Shown piece after piece: positions 43,810 to 53,700 of a stretch of 64,000 nt of DNA; position 1 is the first letter of the stretch; every line of letters begins with the position of its first letter. The DNA comes from Paenibacillus methanolicus (GTDB taxonomy: Bacteria > Bacillota > Bacilli > Paenibacillales > Paenibacillaceae). Below the pieces are notes generated by a model. The model did not search any database. It saw only the letters and a program-made list of their open reading frames with translations, and was not told the origin of the DNA. The DNA is taken from contig NZ_VNHS01000002.1 of assembly GCF_008124765.1 (NCBI RefSeq), positions 682,001 to 746,000 of the forward strand, read 5' to 3'. Both the position numbers and the translations under genes were made by a program.

Positions 43810-44673
43810 TTAATAGCGATTGAGGATGAGCTGCGTCTTAAGCGAATCGGCCGTGACGAGCCAGCCTTTACTCTGCAAATAGTTGATCAGCGCCGTACGC
43901 TCCGAAGTCGCCTCGGACGCGCTGTCCGTCTTGAACGAAATTTCCACGATATATTCGGTGCCCGTGCCGGCGGCATTGCGGATCGGCCAAATTTCCAAGT
44001 CGGTCTCGACGCCGCCGAACTCGCCTTCATGCTTGCTGACCGTGATCGGACCGTGCGCGCGGGAATCCTCCAGCGTATCCTCGCCCCAGCCGTCCTCGTT
44101 CCAGTCCGCCAGCTCGCCCGGCATCTTGTCGACCGCGATGCTCCGCGCCTTCGACTCCGACGGCAGCGTCGTGCCGCTGTATCCCGAAGCGCTCTTCGTC
44201 TCTTCGGTCGAAATGCTGAGCGTCTGCTTGCCGTAGTTCCAGTCGATCTCGGCTTCGAAATCGTCGTCGCCCGCGTCGAAGCCGTCTTGATTGGCCTGCG
44301 TCAGCGCGGCGTTAACGTCTCCGTTTACGATCGGGTACCGCTTCTTGTAGTTGATCTCGAACTCGCTCTTGCTGGCCTTCTTGCGGAAGCGCACGTCCCA
44401 GCCTTCGCCGTTCAGATCCAGCTCGTCCGTATCGAAGTACTCGACGCCGAGCGCAGCAGCCGAGCCGAGCGCGAACGCATTCTTGAGCGCCGCGGTCGGC
44501 TTATGGTCGGCGCCCAGCACGAGGCTCGGGTTCAGCAGCAGCTTTACCTCGTAACTTGGCGTCATGTTCGCGCCGGCCGCCTGCGCTGGCGTTGACGCCG
44601 GAAGCGCCGGGGCGAGCAGCGCCGCTCCCATCAGCATAATAGCCGCTCTTTTCGTCCATGTCCGTGCTTTCAT
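43810..44673 (-). CDS. Secreted protein with CYTH-like features
   Basis: A 287-residue protein with a signal peptide ending near TPAQAAGA. The mature part starts SYEVKLLLNPSLVLG and continues with EYFDTDELDLNGEGWDVRFR plus KK, then EFEINYKKRYP. This order (a beta strand with Glu and Lys, then Y-F-D-T, Leu, Gly, Arg-x-Arg) is the pattern of CYTH/triphosphate-tunnel proteins, which bind polyphosphates and divalent metals inside the cell. Export would be unusual. Assignment is by pattern only and moderate. The C-terminal strands (TEYIVEISFKTD) also fit a tunnel fold. Confidence 0.6.
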   Translation of the reverse strand: MKARTWTKRAAIMLMGAALLAPALPASTPAQAAGANMTPSYEVKLLLNPSLVLGADHKPTAALKNAFALGSAAALGVEYFDTDELDLNGEGWDVRFRKKASKSEFEINYKKRYPIVNGDVNAALTQANQDGFDAGDDDFEAEIDWNYGKQTLSISTEETKSASGYSGTTLPSESKARSIAVDKMPGELADWNEDGWGEDTLEDSRAHGPITVSKHEGEFGGVETDLEIWPIRNAAGTGTEYIVEISFKTDSASEATSERTALINYLQSKGWLVTADSLKTQLILNRY

Positions 44674-44784
44674 TACTTCAGCTCCCTTGTCGATTGGTTT
44701 CTCGCTTACATGTTAAGGATATAAGCGGCTTGTCAATCGGGAATGAAGCGCGATCGGCCATTGCATTAAATTTGCAAAGAAAAA

Positions 44785-45720
44785 CTATATGCGCTCCAAT
44801 ACTTCCTTTACAGGGGCCGCCGGCGACTCGGTCATAGCCGGCGTCAAGTAGCCGATAAAATGATGCAGCAGGTCCGACGCATGCCGATCCCGGTTATACG
44901 CGCAGCAGATGCTCCGCGAATATTGGAACTCGGGGATCTCTTTTGCGACCAGCAGCCCGCGTTCGACCTCGCTTTGGACGGCCACCTTCGAGATGAACGA
45001 CGCGTGGCCGCCCTGCATGACCGCCTGCTTGATCGCCTCCAGCGAATCAAGCTCCAGATGGCTCTGCGGCTTGATGCCCCACATGGCAAGCCAGCGATCG
45101 GTCATCTGGCGCGTGCTCGAGTCTTTGCCGTGCAAGATTAGATTAGCGGTAGAAATAAGCGCGGGCGTAAGCATCGGGTAGGCCTCGAGCGGATGTCCGG
45201 GCGCGCAGATGAGCACCAGCTTGTCCTCGCAGATCGTCCGCAGCGCGAGCGGCGGCAGCTGGAGAGGCTCGGTCGAGATGACGCCGAGATCGATCTCGTG
45301 CTGCATCAGCATCTGCTGAATGATCGGCGACGGCTTAACCGCGACTTGGACGGTAACGCCGGGAAAATGAGCCGCGAACCTGCTCAGCGCGCGCGGAAGC
45401 ATATAGGTAGCCGGCACGTAGCTGGCCCCGATCCGAAGCGTTCCCCGGGCAAGCGCGCCGAATTCGCCGACGACTCGCTCGGCCTCCGCGGCGAGCGCGT
45501 TGATTTTGGACGCGTAATGGAGCAGCGCCTTGCCCGCTTCGGTGAGGATGATTTTGTCCATGCGCGGTTCGAACAGCTTTACGCCCAGTTCCTGCTCCAG
45601 CGTCTTCATATGGTACGTGACGGTCGGCTGCTTCAGCCCGAGCAGATCCGCCACGGCCGTAATGCGGCGGTGTTTGTCCACCAGCTCCACGATTTGGAAT
45701 TTCAGCAGGTTGATGTTCAC
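44785..45720 (-). CDS. LysR-family transcriptional regulator
   Basis: A 311-residue regulator: winged helix at the N terminus (ITAVADLLGLKQPTVTYHMK, about 20-39), linker helix, then a LysR substrate-binding domain (RGTLRIGASYVPATYMLPRA...). GTG start, six bases after GGAGG. It follows the phosphoesterase gene by 43 bp in the same direction as the ABC transporter, so it is probably the last gene of that operon and its regulator. Confidence 0.9.
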   Translation of the reverse strand: MNINLLKFQIVELVDKHRRITAVADLLGLKQPTVTYHMKTLEQELGVKLFEPRMDKIILTEAGKALLHYASKINALAAEAERVVGEFGALARGTLRIGASYVPATYMLPRALSRFAAHFPGVTVQVAVKPSPIIQQMLMQHEIDLGVISTEPLQLPPLALRTICEDKLVLICAPGHPLEAYPMLTPALISTANLILHGKDSSTRQMTDRWLAMWGIKPQSHLELDSLEAIKQAVMQGGHASFISKVAVQSEVERGLLVAKEIPEFQYSRSICCAYNRDRHASDLLHHFIGYLTPAMTESPAAPVKEVLERI

Positions 45721-45763
45721 GCTTCGCCTCCGTTTCTGAATCGCGTTGTGAGTTGCTTGAGCG

Positions 45764-46402
45764 CTACCAAGTCACGCACCGGTAATCGCTGTATCGATTC
45801 CCGTGACCGGTTCCGCACGAGTAAGCCATCCGACCGTGCAGCTCCACCAAGGTGAGCCGCAGGCCGTGCTTCGCGCCCGTATCGATGCCGATCATGCCCG
45901 CGCCAAGCCAGAGCTCACCCGGCGCCGCGCCTATGCGGCGAGTGGGCGTGTGGCCGAATACGACCGGCTCCTCCCCCGCATAGGGCGTCATCCAAAATTC
46001 CTCGCGGATGCCGATGAGATCGCGCGGCAGCTGCCGCTCTAGCGGCACGCCCGGACGAAGCCCCGCGTGGACGAACACGTAGCCGCCCTGCCGATGATAG
46101 AGCGGGAGCGCCTTCGCGAACTGCAGCATGGCCTTGCTCACGAGCTCCTCTCCGCCGTCATCGCGGGAACACCGCTCGAGCAGCGCGCATTCCATGTTGC
46201 CCGCGAGGGCCACGGCGCCTTCCGCCACCAATTCGCGTATATCCCGCAGCGCCGCGTAAGTCGCCGGGTCCGCGTCGATGTAATCGCCGAGCAGCACGAG
46301 CGCGTCTTGGCCCGGCCGATAGCCCGCCTGCTTTAGCAGCAGCCGAAGCCCTTCGACGTGACCGTGTATATCCGAAATCGCGAACAAACGAGAACCGCTC
46401 AT
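45764..46402 (-). CDS. PPP-like metallophosphoesterase
   Basis: A 212-residue calcineurin-like phosphoesterase with DIHGH near residue 10, GDYIDADP near 40, a third motif GNMECALL near 68, HAG near 115 and FGHTP near 150. These are the five metal and phosphate motifs of the PPP/bacterial prp phosphatase family. The third motif usually reads GNHE; here the catalytic His is Met. The ATG is one base after the ATPase stop codon, so it is translationally tied to the transporter. Dinucleotide or protein phosphatase activity is possible; the altered motif makes it uncertain. Confidence 0.82.
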   Translation of the reverse strand: MSGSRLFAISDIHGHVEGLRLLLKQAGYRPGQDALVLLGDYIDADPATYAALRDIRELVAEGAVALAGNMECALLERCSRDDGGEELVSKAMLQFAKALPLYHRQGGYVFVHAGLRPGVPLERQLPRDLIGIREEFWMTPYAGEEPVVFGHTPTRRIGAAPGELWLGAGMIGIDTGAKHGLRLTLVELHGRMAYSCGTGHGNRYSDYRCVTW

Positions 46403-46403
46403 A

Positions 46404-47624
46404 TTACCCTTCCTCTTCGATTCGATAGATGAACGCGCTCTCCGCCTGCAGCAGCAGACGGCCGGTCGCGCCCGCGGCGAGCGGATCTTCATGGAGGAAC
46501 GCCAGCTGCTGGCCTTCCGCCGTCCGGGCCAGCACCCGCCAATGGCCGCCTTCGAACACGCTGTGCACGATGCGGACGGGCAGCGCGGTTGCGCCATCGG
46601 AAACCTCCGCCATCGTCTCGGCCGCTGCAATTGCGCCTGCCTCCCGGCCATTCGAATTCGACCCTGCCTCCAGCGCAGCCGCCGTTTCCGTCCGCGCGGA
46701 GGTCACCGCTTCGACCCTTTCCTTCGCATAGACGGAATCCGATCTCCACTGCGCCGCATCCGGTCGCCACAGCACCGATACCTCTTCCCCGGGGACAATC
46801 TCCCTGCCAGAGGCCGTTACCCCATGGATCTCGACGCCGTCCACCAGCGCCGAGACATAGCCGTCCTGCCGCAGCGCCCGGCCGCGCAGCTGATTGCCCG
46901 CGCCGAGCAGCAGCGCCGCCGAGCGAGTCGCCGGCCGCCGGTAGCACGTCTGCGGCGTATCGATCTGGTCGATTCCGCCCGCGCGCATGATGATGATCCG
47001 GTCCGCCATGGAGAACGCTTCGTCGGGATCATGCGTCACATGGAATACCGTCGTGCCCAGGCGGCGGAACAGATAGGCCATCTCCGCGCGCATCTCGATG
47101 CGCAGCCGCATGTCCAGGTTGGACAGCGGCTCGTCCAGCAGCAGCAGGTCGGGCTTCGTCGCCAGCGCCCGGGCGATCGCCACCCGCTGCTGCTGGCCGC
47201 CGGAGAGCTGCGGCGGCAGGCGGTCCTCCAGCCCCTGCAGATGCAGCAGCCGGACGAGCTCCGCGATTTCCGCGCGAATGGCGGCTTCCGCTTTCTTTTG
47301 CCTCCGCAGGCCGTACGCGATGTTATCGAAGACGGTCATATGCGGCCATAGCGCGTAATCCTGGAACACCATGTTCATGCCCCGCTTCTCCGGCGGGACG
47401 CTTCGCGAGGCGTTCGCGATGACCGCCCCGCGCATGCGGAGCTCGCCTTCGTCCGGCTGCGCAAGCCCCGCGATGAGCTGAAGCAGCGTCGATTTGCCGC
47501 AGCCCGACGGGCCGAGCACGCTGATGATTTCCCCTGCGTATACTTCAAAACCGACGCCCTGCAGCGCGGCCTGTTTGCCGTACCGCTTGCCAAGCCCGAC
47601 TGCTTCCAATATGGGCTTCCTCAT
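46404..47624 (-). CDS. ABC transporter ATPase (FbpC/PotA/PhnT type)
   Basis: A 406-residue ATPase with Walker A GPSGCGKST near 40, signature LSGGQQQRVAIARAL near 140, Walker B LLLLDEPLSNLD and H-loop HVTHDPDEAFSMAD. A C-terminal TOBE-like regulatory domain of about 150 residues follows, with an unusually long Ala/Glu/Ser-rich insertion (around residues 300-345). It overlaps the permease gene by 4 bp (ATGA). Confidence 0.92.
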   Translation of the reverse strand: MRKPILEAVGLGKRYGKQAALQGVGFEVYAGEIISVLGPSGCGKSTLLQLIAGLAQPDEGELRMRGAVIANASRSVPPEKRGMNMVFQDYALWPHMTVFDNIAYGLRRQKKAEAAIRAEIAELVRLLHLQGLEDRLPPQLSGGQQQRVAIARALATKPDLLLLDEPLSNLDMRLRIEMRAEMAYLFRRLGTTVFHVTHDPDEAFSMADRIIIMRAGGIDQIDTPQTCYRRPATRSAALLLGAGNQLRGRALRQDGYVSALVDGVEIHGVTASGREIVPGEEVSVLWRPDAAQWRSDSVYAKERVEAVTSARTETAAALEAGSNSNGREAGAIAAAETMAEVSDGATALPVRIVHSVFEGGHWRVLARTAEGQQLAFLHEDPLAAGATGRLLLQAESAFIYRIEEEG

Positions 47625-49312
47625 GCCGCCGTCTTCCTTTCCGATCTGCGCGCCGGCCTCACGATGAGCTCCAGCGCGAGTATGATGATGATAACAAGCC
47701 CTGCCCCGGTCAGCGTCGCCGCCGCGGCATAGCCGAACTTCAAATCCTCGAACGCTTTGTTAATGACGACCGGCAGCGTCATGTAATTCGGCGGATAGAG
47801 GATCGAGGAGATCGCCAGGTCGAAGACGCTCGAACCGAACGCGGTCAGCGCGGCCGACAGCAGCGCCCCCTTCGTCAGCGGCGCGAGAATCGTCCGCAGC
47901 CGCAGCGCGAAGCCCGCTCCCTGCATCTGCGCCGCCGCCAGCAGCTGTCCCGGCACTTGGGCCATCGCCCCGGTAATCATCCGCGTGACGACCGGGATCG
48001 CGCCCGCGACGCCTGCCAGCGCGAGAATCCACGGCGTGCCGTACAGCAGCAAGCCGATATGCTCGAGCCACGACTGGTTCCAGATGAATATATAGCCGAT
48101 GCCGAGCACGATGCCCGGCACCGCCAGCGAGACGAGCGAGATGGCGTCGATCGTCCGGCGGAACTTGAATTGCGAATAGGTCAGCACGTAAGCGACGAGA
48201 AAACCGATCAGCAGCGCGAAGACGGCGGCCGCCGCGGCAATCTCGAGCGAATGCAGCAATCCGGTCAGCAGCGTGCCGTTCTCGTTGAACAGCGCTTTGT
48301 AATGCGCCAGCGTCATGCCGCCCGCGTCCGCGCTGCCCGTGAACGACATGAGCGCGTTTGCGCCGAGCGGGATGCCAAGCGCCGCTGCCAGAAACAGCGC
48401 GTTGCCGGTCGCCAGCAGCCAGCCGCCTCGTCTTGGACGCCGCGGTTCGTTCTTGACCGCCCGCGACGATAGAAAATCGAACCGCGCCTTGCGCAGCGCC
48501 AGCATCTGCACGAGCATCGCCAAGACGATGAGCAGCACGAGGTAGAACGACAGCGCCCCTGCCATATCGAACCGGATCGGCGACGTGTAGAGCGCGCTGT
48601 AGATCGAGTACGGCAGCGTCGGAAACCGAAACACGGTCGCGATCGAAGCCGGAAGTCCGAAATCGCCGACCGTATCCACGAACACGAGCATCGCGCCCGA
48701 TGCGATGGCCGGCAGCAGCAGCGGCGCTTCGATCGTCCGCCACGCCGTCCACGGCGAGGCGCCGGACATGCGCGCGGCGTCTCCGAGGCGGCTCGCCTTC
48801 CACGCGAGCGCCCCGTGAACCGCCAAATACGCGAGCGGGAATTTGCTCAGCGTCATGACCGCGATGAGGCCAGCCGGCTGAAACACGAGACCATGAAGCC
48901 AGTTCCAACCGAGCCAAGAAGCCGCGAGTCCGTCCGCCGAGGCGAACATGACCCAGCCTTGCGCGAGAATAAACGAAGGCGTCACGAGCAGCAGCCAGAC
49001 GGCGATGTCCAGCAGCCGCGCGCCCGCGAACGCCCAGCGCGCGCGGATCGCGGCCAGAGCGCCGCCGAGCAGCGTTGCCAGCACGGTCGTGCCGACGCCG
49101 AGCATTAGAGAATTCTTCAAGGAGGCGAACCAGAGCGGCCGCTTGAAAATATCGAGCAGAAGCGACAAGTCGCCGAACGCGAAGCGGCCGAAGAAGACGC
49201 CCGGCAGCAGCACCTGGACGACGACGGCGGCAAGCGGAAGGAGGATGAGAACGACGAGAAGGGCCAGCATAAGCCAGCCCAACCGGTCGCCTTGTTTGAA
49301 CAGGGCGCGCAT
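47621..49312 (-). CDS. Fused two-domain ABC permease (FbpB/PhnU-type)
   Basis: A 563-residue permease with two BPD_transp_1 halves and about 12 helices, the layout of iron(III)/AfuB, thiamine and 2-aminoethylphosphonate transporters. EAA-type loops lie at GDAARMSGASPWTAWRTIEA (first half) and in LAAAQMQGAGFALRLRTILA (second half). It begins 3 bp after the binding-protein stop. Substrate class remains open between ferric iron, phosphonate or another small anion. Confidence 0.9.
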   Translation of the reverse strand: MRALFKQGDRLGWLMLALLVVLILLPLAAVVVQVLLPGVFFGRFAFGDLSLLLDIFKRPLWFASLKNSLMLGVGTTVLATLLGGALAAIRARWAFAGARLLDIAVWLLLVTPSFILAQGWVMFASADGLAASWLGWNWLHGLVFQPAGLIAVMTLSKFPLAYLAVHGALAWKASRLGDAARMSGASPWTAWRTIEAPLLLPAIASGAMLVFVDTVGDFGLPASIATVFRFPTLPYSIYSALYTSPIRFDMAGALSFYLVLLIVLAMLVQMLALRKARFDFLSSRAVKNEPRRPRRGGWLLATGNALFLAAALGIPLGANALMSFTGSADAGGMTLAHYKALFNENGTLLTGLLHSLEIAAAAAVFALLIGFLVAYVLTYSQFKFRRTIDAISLVSLAVPGIVLGIGYIFIWNQSWLEHIGLLLYGTPWILALAGVAGAIPVVTRMITGAMAQVPGQLLAAAQMQGAGFALRLRTILAPLTKGALLSAALTAFGSSVFDLAISSILYPPNYMTLPVVINKAFEDLKFGYAAAATLTGAGLVIIIILALELIVRPARRSERKTAA

Positions 49313-49315
49313 CGA

Positions 49316-50479
49316 TTATTTCACCGCTTGATCCGCGAACCATTGTTTGATTTCGCCTTCGTGCTCGCCCGCCCATGCCGCTTCGGCAACGACCAGCTTG
49401 GCTTCGGCCGCGCGGTCCGCCTTCGCCTTCACGCCTTGCGCCGACGGCTCGAAATAACTCTCTTCGCCCTGGTCGATGAGCGCCTGCTGCGTCTTCGGAT
49501 CAAGCAGGAACTCGACGAACGCTTGGGCCGCGTCGGCATGCTTCGTCTCCTTCTGGATCGCGGCGACGCGGACCGATGCCGGCGCGCCTTCCGCCGGCCA
49601 GATGACGTCGACCGGCTCGCCCTTCGCCTTCAGCGTATAGGCGTTGCTCTCTTGCAGCGCGGCCGCCTTGATCTCGCCGCCGGTAAGCGCCTTCGCGACG
49701 TTCGGGTTCTTCGGATAGACGCGCAGGCCGTTCTTCATGAGGCTGTCGAAATACCCTTGCGCCGCTTCCGTGCCCTGCGACTGGAAGAACCACGCGACGA
49801 ACGGGTAAGCCGGCGCGGCGACGGCCGGATCGGCCATGCCGACCGCGTCCTTGAATTTCGCGTCCGCGAGTTCCTGCCACGTCTTCGGCGCGCTGGCCGC
49901 GTCGTAAGCCTTCGTGTTGTACACGATGACCGAAGCCGCATGCGCGCCGGTAGGATAGTAGGCGCCGGACGCCGGAATCAACCCTTTGGCGAAGTCTGTC
50001 AGGCCATCCTGATTGGACGGGGTCCAGTTCTCCAGCAGCTGGCCGTTCTTGCCGAGCTGATCGATCATCGGCATCGAGTCCATCCAGAGCACGTCCCAAT
50101 GCGGATTGCCCTTCTCCGCCTCGATCCGGGAAGCGAGCTCCGCGCCGTTGCCGGTCACCAATTCCAGCTTGTAGCCGGTCGCCTCCTCGAACATGGGCTT
50201 GATGATCTCGTCGAAATCGTTCAAGTAGACGACGAGCGGCTCGTCCGATTTCGTCGCGTTCGACGCCGCGTTAGTCGCGCCAGCCTCGGCCGCGCCCGCG
50301 TTGCCGCCGGCCCCCGTCGTGCTCTCCGCCGCTTCTGCCGCGGCGTTGCCGCCCGCCGTGTTGTTGCCCGCGGCGTCGTTGCTCGCGGCATTGTTCGTGC
50401 TGCCGCAAGCCGACAGCGCCATGGTCAACAGGATCGCGGTCGCCAAGGTCATGCTTTTGTTTCGATAGTGGTTCAACAT
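49316..50479 (-). CDS. Extracellular binding lipoprotein, FbpA/2-AEP-type (SBP family 1)
   Basis: A 387-residue lipoprotein with lipobox LSAC, an unusually long Ala/Asn/Gly-rich linker of about 50 residues, and a periplasmic-binding domain (EPLVVYLNDFDEIIKPMFEE, then HWDVLWMDSMPMIDQL). Family members bind ferric iron, thiamine, putrescine or 2-aminoethylphosphonate. A double Tyr iron ligand is not obvious. First gene of an operon with permease, ATPase, phosphoesterase and LysR regulator; the phosphoesterase makes a phosphorus-containing ligand worth considering. Confidence 0.9.
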   Translation of the reverse strand: MLNHYRNKSMTLATAILLTMALSACGSTNNAASNDAAGNNTAGGNAAAEAAESTTGAGGNAGAAEAGATNAASNATKSDEPLVVYLNDFDEIIKPMFEEATGYKLELVTGNGAELASRIEAEKGNPHWDVLWMDSMPMIDQLGKNGQLLENWTPSNQDGLTDFAKGLIPASGAYYPTGAHAASVIVYNTKAYDAASAPKTWQELADAKFKDAVGMADPAVAAPAYPFVAWFFQSQGTEAAQGYFDSLMKNGLRVYPKNPNVAKALTGGEIKAAALQESNAYTLKAKGEPVDVIWPAEGAPASVRVAAIQKETKHADAAQAFVEFLLDPKTQQALIDQGEESYFEPSAQGVKAKADRAAEAKLVVAEAAWAGEHEGEIKQWFADQAVK

Positions 50480-50686
50480 CGTATACCCTCCCGATTGATC
50501 TTCCTTATCCCTCTACACGTTAAGCGTACAGGCGTTGTGTAACGCGATGATCAACGAAAAGCGAAGAGATTATTAAAAGAAGTTGATGGATATTGAGGAG
50601 CGCATAGAATTTTTCTATGGCGATAGAGCGGCTTGGGCGGCTATTCTTCAGAACCTGCACCCGGTCATCCAACCGTAAGCGCACAA

Positions 50687-50716
50687 CAAAGCAGCCGATC
50701 GATAAGATCGGCTGCT
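50687..50716 (-). terminator. Terminator of the giant SLH protein gene
   Basis: AGCAGCCGATC and GATCGGCTGCT form a perfect 11-bp stem around GATAA. On the minus strand it continues UUUGUUG. It lies about 50 bp after the stop codon. Confidence 0.68.
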
Positions 50717-50765
50717 CTTGCATGTTTTTATTGGAATTCCAGGTGTAATCCAATTGCGTCGTCCG

Positions 50766-53700
50766 CTACTTCCCGGCTCCGGGCGCCTCGATTTCAAGTA
50801 CCGCGAACAGGAGCACCGCGGCTTCCGCGCGCGAAGCTTTAGGCAGCGGGCTCGGCGCGCCTGGACCTGTCGGCGTGCCGACCGGGGCTCCGCCCGCCTC
50901 CGCAAGCGCCGACGCCGCGCCCCGATTGCCCGGCTCCGTCTTCTTGATGAGACGCGCGATGAACAATGACATTTCCTCGCGGGATAACGCGTCGTTCGGA
51001 CGGAATGACGTGCCGGATGCGAGCAGTCCGGCCTTGAGCGCCGTCGCCACGGCCGGCGCGTACCACGCGTCGGCCGGAACGTCTTTGAACGGCAGCTGGC
51101 CGACCGGCGAATACGGCTGCCCCGTCTTTCGCGCATACACTTCGGCCATGGCGCCGACCATCTCCGCCCGGGTAATCGCACGGTCCGGTTCGAACGTGCC
51201 GTCTTCCGTTCCGCGCAGCATGACGTGCCGGCTCAGCAGCACTTCTACCAGCTGACGGCTCCAATGTTTCTCCAGATCCTTCGGCTTCAGGTCGAAGAGC
51301 ATCACCGCATAGGCGCCCCACTCGACGATCGAAGCTTTGAACTTGCCGGTTGCCGGATCGATCGCGCCGCCGACGTAATGCCACTTCAGCGGGTTCTTCG
51401 GATCCTGGCGATACATGCCAAGCTTGCGCAGTTCGAGCGGCGTAAGCCCGCTCTTGTCGAAGGCAAGCGACAGCTGAACCGGCTTCGAGAGGACGGCCGA
51501 ACTGGTCAGCGTATACAGCGCCGAACGCAGCTTGTATGGCGCAGGGATCGCATGAGACGGCTTCGTTTGCCGATTCGCGCGAATTTCGGATCCTTCGCTA
51601 AGGCTTCCCTTCGCCACCCGGAGACTTAAGCTCCGCTCCAGCGCCTCGTATACTTCTTGCCCTTTCACGATCTTGATGATGGCTTCTTCCGACGGCTGGA
51701 CCGGAGGTACGATCGCCTGAAGCGCGATGCCTGCCGATTCGTTGCCGCGAATATCGACGCTTGTCACGCGAATGTCGTACGTACCGGCCGACAAGCCGGC
51801 GAAGATCTGCTTGCCGACGCCAGCCGCGACGCGGACCGGCGATTCGAACTCGGCATTCCCCGGCTTCCTCAGCCGGACGAGGATGTGGCGCAAATCCGGA
51901 TCGCCCGGATCGGTCCAGCCGAGCTCGATCGCGGCCGGCTTCGCCAAAGCGGCGGCCGATGCGACCTCCGCTGGCGGCGTCGTCTCGACCGGCAACCGCT
52001 CCCGGCCAAGCGGTGATCCTTCCAACGTAATGCCTGCCGACTCGACTCCGTCGCGGCTCAATGTCGCGAGACGGATTTCGTAACCGCCTTCCCGCAAGCC
52101 GTCGATCGCCGCGAACCCATCGGTTGCTTTGACGGTCAGCGTCCCCTCAAGGTCGCTCGCGTCTTTGCGCTTCCAGTGGATGGCCAGCTGCGTGCCCGGC
52201 CCCGCAGCTTCTGTCGTCGTCCACTGAATGCCGACGCCCTCGATGCCGGGAACGACGCTCGCCTCTAGCACGGCTTCGGCCACCGGAGGCGCCGTATCCG
52301 CAATGGCGACCGTCTGCTCGTATGCGTTTTGCAGCGATACGCCTGCATAACTGTGAACATCCGCGTCAATGACAAGCCGGTACGTGCTGCCCGTCGCAAG
52401 CGGCGATTGCGCGATTACGCGATACCCCGTGGCCAGCAGTCGGCCGCCGGCATCGTATTCCCCATCCAGCGGTTCAATCTGGATCGGCACCTCCGTTTCC
52501 TCGCTTTCGCCCGTCTGCAGCAGCAGGCGGACCGTCTCCGCCGTCAGCGTATCAGGCTGCATATATTTGCTGAATTCCACGATAAGCGCTTTGTTGCCGG
52601 CGGATTGAATGACGCCGCCGACCGCCGGCGCTTCCAGCGAGACGAGCGGAATGTTGACGTCGAAATGCGGCGGAAGCACGGTCAGCTTCTCGCTGTAGCC
52701 GGTGATATAGCCGTCCTTCTCGTAGCGCACCATCCAGTTGCCTTCCGGCACGTCCCAGCCGTAACGCCCTTCCCCGTCCGTGACCAGCGGGTTGATCTGC
52801 AAATAACGGGCCGCGTTCCAGACCGACCATTCGCCGTCCTTGCCTTCTTGCATAATGGTGGCGGTGACCCCTTCTAGCCGGTTGGATTTGACCGCTTCGA
52901 ACACATAACCGCTCGGGTCGTAAATCCAGTCCGGATCGGCCAGATCGAGATCGGTGTCCGGATCGTTGCCCGGCGTATCCGAGCCGTCATCGTCCCGATC
53001 GTCCGGCGGCGGATCCGACGGATCTTGCGGCTCATCCTCGCACTCCGCGTTGTCCGAGGCAAACTCGGCTTTCAGTTCATTGAAGCTGTCGTTCCAATCG
53101 CTGGCCATCTTCATGCCGACCGCAAGCGATGTCGCGAACACCGCCGCGCCGCCAAGGAAGCCGATGCCGCTTGCGGCCAGCCCCATCGCGCCGAGCTGCA
53201 TGGAATATTTCACGACCAGATTGCTGAATAACCGCTCCGACAACGCCTGCAGCTGGTTGCTATAGTATTGGCCGTAATGCGGCGGCATGCAGCCCGAATC
53301 CATCACTTGATCCATCATCGCGTTCAGCTCGTTCATCTTGCTCTGGAATTCGTAGCCGCTGTAGATGGCGGATGCGAGGCCGAGCGCCGTGCCCGCTCCG
53401 GGCGTCTTAATCTCGAACTTCGTATCGGCTCCGATGCGGATGATGGCATGAACGTCCGCTTCCAGCGGCGCGACGACGCCGAGACTTTGCATCATCTTCC
53501 GGGCTTCGGTCACCGGCACTATCGCGCTGAAACCGCCGGTTTTCGTGGAAGCATCGTAGCTGTATTTCAGATCCCATACCGGCGGACTGCCCGCAGGCAG
53601 CGACGGCGGCTGGTAATCCGGCACGGGCTCGTAGTAATAGCGCGACTCGATCCGGTCCTCGGGATCGTCCGCCGCCGCCACTTCGACGGTGGCGACATAG

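Noticed and set aside
46403-46651. N-terminal extension of the phosphoesterase
   Set aside because: The extra 83 residues are Arg/Ser/Cys-rich and overlap the ATPase gene in another frame; the real start is one base after the ATPase stop.
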